A DNA stretch of 64,000 nt from positions 43,861,001 to 43,925,000 of the forward strand of contig NC_068558.1 of the NCBI RefSeq assembly GCF_022201045.2, given 5' to 3'. This document shows, one piece after another, positions 59,258 to 64,000 of the stretch (positions are counted from its first letter, which is position 1; each line of letters begins with the position of its first letter). The translations under genes were made by a program, and so were the position numbers. The notes beneath the pieces were generated by a model that was not told the DNA's origin, ran no database searches, and saw only the letters and a list, made by a program, of their open reading frames with translations. Source of the stretch: Citrus sinensis. Its lineage: Eukaryota > Streptophyta > Magnoliopsida > Sapindales > Rutaceae.

Positions 59258-60060
59258 TCTTTGCAGTCTGTGTCTTTGCCTGCAAAATATTCCAAGGCAT
59301 GTACGAATCAGAATTGTGATGGTAAAAGATTAACAAATTTTATTTTATTTTATTTCATTTCTTTTTTTCTTTTTTTTTTTTAATGTTGACAAGTACGGCC
59401 AAGAAATTAATACAACCGCTGCCGCAAACTCACTTTAATAAAGGAGAAGGAAAGCGAATTCTTCTAGGAATTGGAAAGACAATTGATGGTAATGTGAATA
59501 CAGCTCCCCTTGTTCTTAATATTTTATGTAACAAACAAAGTTCATGTGTTTTAAACATGATTCATCGGGCTGCCATTAATCTCAATTTAGTGAAGAGCAA
59601 GCCCGCTTTTACCATTGAACCAATTGGTGGCCGGGGACCAATTCAAAGCTACAATTTTCTTTTTTCTTTCTTTTTTTTTCTTTTTTCTAATATAAAGTTA
59701 CAATTGGATTCCTATTATTTCGTCATTTTTCTCTCGCCGAAGAAAAATTAAAATTGAATTGTGTTTGGTGGAAAAAGAAAAAGAAAATCATTATTATTAA
59801 AAAGTTTTCATTTCAAGACTGAACAGGTCCTTACATATAAATTAAAAAATTTGTCGTGTGTAAACTTATAAATAAAAATTTCAAGTGAATTTTTTTGGCA
59901 CTTTTTACCATCCGCGCCTGTAAACGACAATGTTTTCTTTGTCGCGAACGAATCGCATGCCTTTTCCTTCCCATTGCCTTTTCTCAAGTGCCTCTCGTTG
60001 GCGGTGCTCAGTTGCTGCAGAATTTAAAATTTAAATTAATTAAAGATTATTATTTTTAAT
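59258..60060. other. Region between the divergent NAC and plastid-protein genes
   Basis: Shared upstream space of a minus-strand and a plus-strand gene, with T-rich runs at 59340-59382 and 59655-59690. The 122-codon open frame at 59383-59751 ends in low-complexity sequence and resembles no family. Confidence 0.4.
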
Positions 60061-60069
60061 TCCACAAAA

Positions 60070-61902
60070 ATGGGAACTCTATCTCTTCTGCCTCTTTCAG
60101 TCTCAGTATGTTGTTCACTGAGAATGAGATCCCATGACTCGTCTTCACAGAAAACCCATTTCTCGAACTCTATTTTACGGCCTCATTTTTCTTGTTCTTC
60201 TTCGCGCGAACTCAAAACGGTAAAACTTGGCCCCAAAACTGTAGTGTTTGGAGCGAATTCCGGCGACCAAAATAAGTCTATGTTTATGGATGAAAACGGC
60301 GTCGTTGATGACATGGATGGCTATCTCAACTACCTCTCTCTTGAGTATGATTCTGTTTGGGATACCAAGCCCTCCTGGTGAGCCTTTTCTTTGCATTCCT
60401 TTTTTTTTTAATTAATTATTCTGTTTTTTTTTTTTTTTTTTCCTTCTCTCTTTTAAACTTTAATTCACAAATTTGGTATTTCCGCTTTGAGTTGTTGTTA
60501 GTGGATGTTTGGAGTAAATTATAGTATAGAGTTTACTTGGTGGGTTTTGATGGAAGTTAAAATCTGCCTTTTTATAGAACAGATCAATTTTACATTTTTA
60601 GTTTACAAAATTATCAATTTAGTAGCAATACTTGTTTTAGGTGATTCACACTTGAAAGTGCCTATAAATACATGTGTTGGCAGCGTTATTTTTGGTGGCC
60701 TACTCTCGTTTTGTAACATAGTTCGATTGAGTAGTGCTTGCTACACAGTCTACACTTAATGAAATGTGAGATGCAGATAGGGATAGCCCTCGTATAAATC
60801 ATCCTGTCATATGTGAAAGTGAAACTTGGGACACTTGACAGTTAATATTTTATAGTCCAACTTTGTATGCATAACACATTTATTGAATTTGATTTCCCTT
60901 CTCATGTTTTTATTTATTTTGGGTTGCGGCTAGGTGTCAGCCGTGGACAATAGTGTTAACTGGGGCATTGGTGATTGTCTGTAGCTGGTTAATTTTTCAT
61001 TCTCTCTTAGCTTCAACAGTCGTATCATTACTGGTTTGCACTTGGTGGTACATATTTCTGTACTCTTATCCTAAGGTATGAGAACCTCCTACTCCTACTA
61101 TTCTTTTGTTCATTTATCTCATATTTAAGTTACCAGCTAACCAACCACAAGCTACTCTGCTTAATGAATTTTCTGTAGTTTATGCTTGATTATGAATTCC
61201 TGTTTTATTTTGTTGATGTTATAATTGATGATTGAGCACCCTACACCCTTCCTTTTTGGATTACTCATCGTTCATTTGGAATTGTAAACACTGGAGCTCT
61301 AGCCTCTAATTTTCAAATCAATGGTTGGCATCTTGTGTATTATAGAGAAATTGGTTTCAAGGCTCTAGCCTCTAGAGATGTCGGCAAATACATCTTTCAA
61401 ATAAATGGTTGGCATCTTGTGTATTATAAAGACATTCTTTTCAAGGCTCTAGAGATGTGTTTTTCTTAATGCCACTGCAAGGCATTAAGGAACTGTTTGG
61501 CAAGCATGACCAAGTACCTCTATATTTGATTATATGAATTTAAAACTTGATTTTACATTTACTGAAGTTATTTTTGCAAGGTATTACGACTTAGGACCAT
61601 TTTTCTTTACAAGAATATGCAATTAAGCAATATAGTTTTTGTCAGGCCATGGCATTATTGAATGTTGCCGCTTGCAACACTTGCTTACAGGGAATGACTT
61701 CTATTTGCATTTTTCGTTTATAATGGGAATTTTGCAGCTAAATATATGTCGATGGTTGACGTCCTGGAGATTTTCTAGGTTGTATTGGATCATAATTTTT
61801 TCTTTTTCCTTTTGTCAGGCATATACAGATATGATAGCAGAGAGAAGAAAGAAGGTGAGGAATGGTACTGAAGACACATTTGGTTTAGATAGAAGCCAAT
61901 AA
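60070..61902 (+). CDS. Putative plastid membrane protein (DUF6737-like)
   Basis: Coding exons 60070-60377, 60934-61075 and 61819-61902 join in phase to 177 residues. The first ~60 residues are Ser/Arg-rich and lack acidic residues at the start, like a chloroplast transit peptide. Next comes YLNYLSLEYDSVWDTKPSWC, then a hydrophobic region, TIVLTGALVIVCSWLIFHSL followed by ASTVVSLLVCTWWYIFLY, consistent with two membrane helices. The tail is YPKAYTDMIAERRKKV, ending EDTFGLDRSQ. The conserved part is shared, as I recall, with cyanobacterial proteins of the DUF6737 type, whose function is unknown. The family name is from memory and less certain than the gene structure. Confidence 0.82.
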
Positions 61903-62510
61903 TTAATTTAAACATTCAATGTATCAGATCATCCTCTTCATGAGATGTTGTAATTAGCTGCAAAGCCTATTCAATGTAGCTACTTTATGAAATGACATAT
62001 TGTAAGCCAATACATTTGAAAAAATCATCAATAGATCTCATAGATGATTATGACAGCGCTTTCCTTTTCTTGATGGGTTGCCACTGGAACTTGCCCAGCA
62101 TTCTCTATGATCCATTTAACTTGAATTTTTCCGAACAAAATGTTTCCACTAATGTGCATTCTGCCGATATCAAGCAGATGCAAACAAGACATATGCCTGA
62201 CCTCACATGATAAATAGTGAAAGTAATCTCTAAGAAGGAAATTGAAACAACTAGGAGTGGAGGAGGAAGATGTACTTCTACTCTTCCTATAGTCCAGGTA
62301 AGACTTTCTAGTGTCAGGTAACTGGAATAACTAAGTGATTGATGCGTGCATAAAGACCAGCTTCGTGGGGGAATTTTTAGAATAACATCAAAATGAAATC
62401 CAGATATTCAATCATAATACCCTAAATCAGGAATATCTGTAAAGCAAAATTTATGTAAAAACAGCTATATTCGGAGACAGCATATACAAGTCTTACAAAC
62501 CATACGTCAT
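61903..62510. other. 3' flank between two converging genes
   Basis: 3' UTRs of the plus-strand plastid-protein gene and the minus-strand WDR5 gene. No other feature recognised. Confidence 0.4.
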
Positions 62511-62520
62511 TATAAGTTAT

Positions 62521-63840
<1,320 letters not shown>

Positions 63841-64000
63841 TTATTGGAGGCAAATGTCAATTACTTCAGAAGTTGCTCCTTAATTTGTTTAATACTATTG
63901 TACACGCTACAACAAGTAAGGGTCCAGCTATGTCAACACCATACCACAGGTGCACCTGGATTCAATGGCTAGGTACATAGTTAAGTCCAATAAATAAATA
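63841..64000 (-). promoter_or_regulatory. Start of the WDR5 upstream region
   Basis: 160 bp of leader and proximal promoter up to the window edge. No decisive motif was recognised. Confidence 0.4.

Noticed and set aside
59383-59751. 122-codon plus-strand open frame upstream of the plastid-protein gene
   Set aside because: Ends in low-complexity Phe/Ser from a TTTC tract and has no recognised domain.

Overview
This is nuclear DNA of a flowering plant, almost certainly a eudicot. It is AT-rich, its genes carry GT-AG introns, and the intergenic space is full of MITEs, SINEs, LINE tails and retrotransposon relics. The protein sequences feel like a woody eudicot such as Citrus, but that is an impression from memory and was not tested. 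Exon boundaries below were read by eye from splice signals and checked for reading-frame phase. No transcript evidence was available.

Layout. 0-5 kb: a minus-strand single-coding-exon gene for a small PNRC-like protein, with a possible cryptic spliced transcript downstream of it. 5.4-7.7 kb: a ~590 bp palindromic foldback element, then a 1.17 kb Pack-MULE-type element with a perfect 9 bp target-site duplication that carries a broken secretory phospholipase A2 gene. 7.7-16.5 kb: hAT-like, LTR-like and Tourist-like debris, with no convincing gene. 16.8-18.1 kb: a four-exon SMP-type LEA gene (plus strand) whose family-conserved start position reads CTG. 18.6-20.7 kb: a deleted minus-strand Copia relic with both LTRs and a foldback MITE inside. 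25.8-26.5 kb: an OVATE family repressor. 29.5-37.9 kb: a large eight-coding-exon IDM1-like PHD-finger/GNAT gene (minus). 39.4-40.4 kb: a long-TIR, MULE-like element. 41.9-43.6 kb: ribosomal protein eS24 (minus) with a telo-box/site II promoter. 45.0-45.3 kb: a two-exon gene for a 62-residue conserved plant protein (minus). 47.6-49.2 kb: an intronless NKAP/MAS2-type gene (plus). 53.8-54.7 kb: a Tourist-like element with a SINE inserted in it. 56.4-57.3 kb: a DUF868 gene (plus). 58.3-59.3 kb: a short three-exon NAC-domain gene (minus). 60.1-61.9 kb: a three-exon gene for a putative plastid membrane protein (plus). 62.5-63.8 kb: a WDR5-type WD40 gene (minus).

The genes do not form a pathway cluster, as is usual in plants. 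Several act in chromatin or RNA biology (IDM1-like, WDR5, NKAP/MAS2), but this looks coincidental. I found no clearly new biological system. The most notable items are the Pack-MULE with its captured phospholipase gene, the start-codon replacement in the LEA gene, the N-terminal duplication in the IDM1-like protein, the short NAC gene, and several nested transposon insertions dated relative to one another by their target-site duplications.
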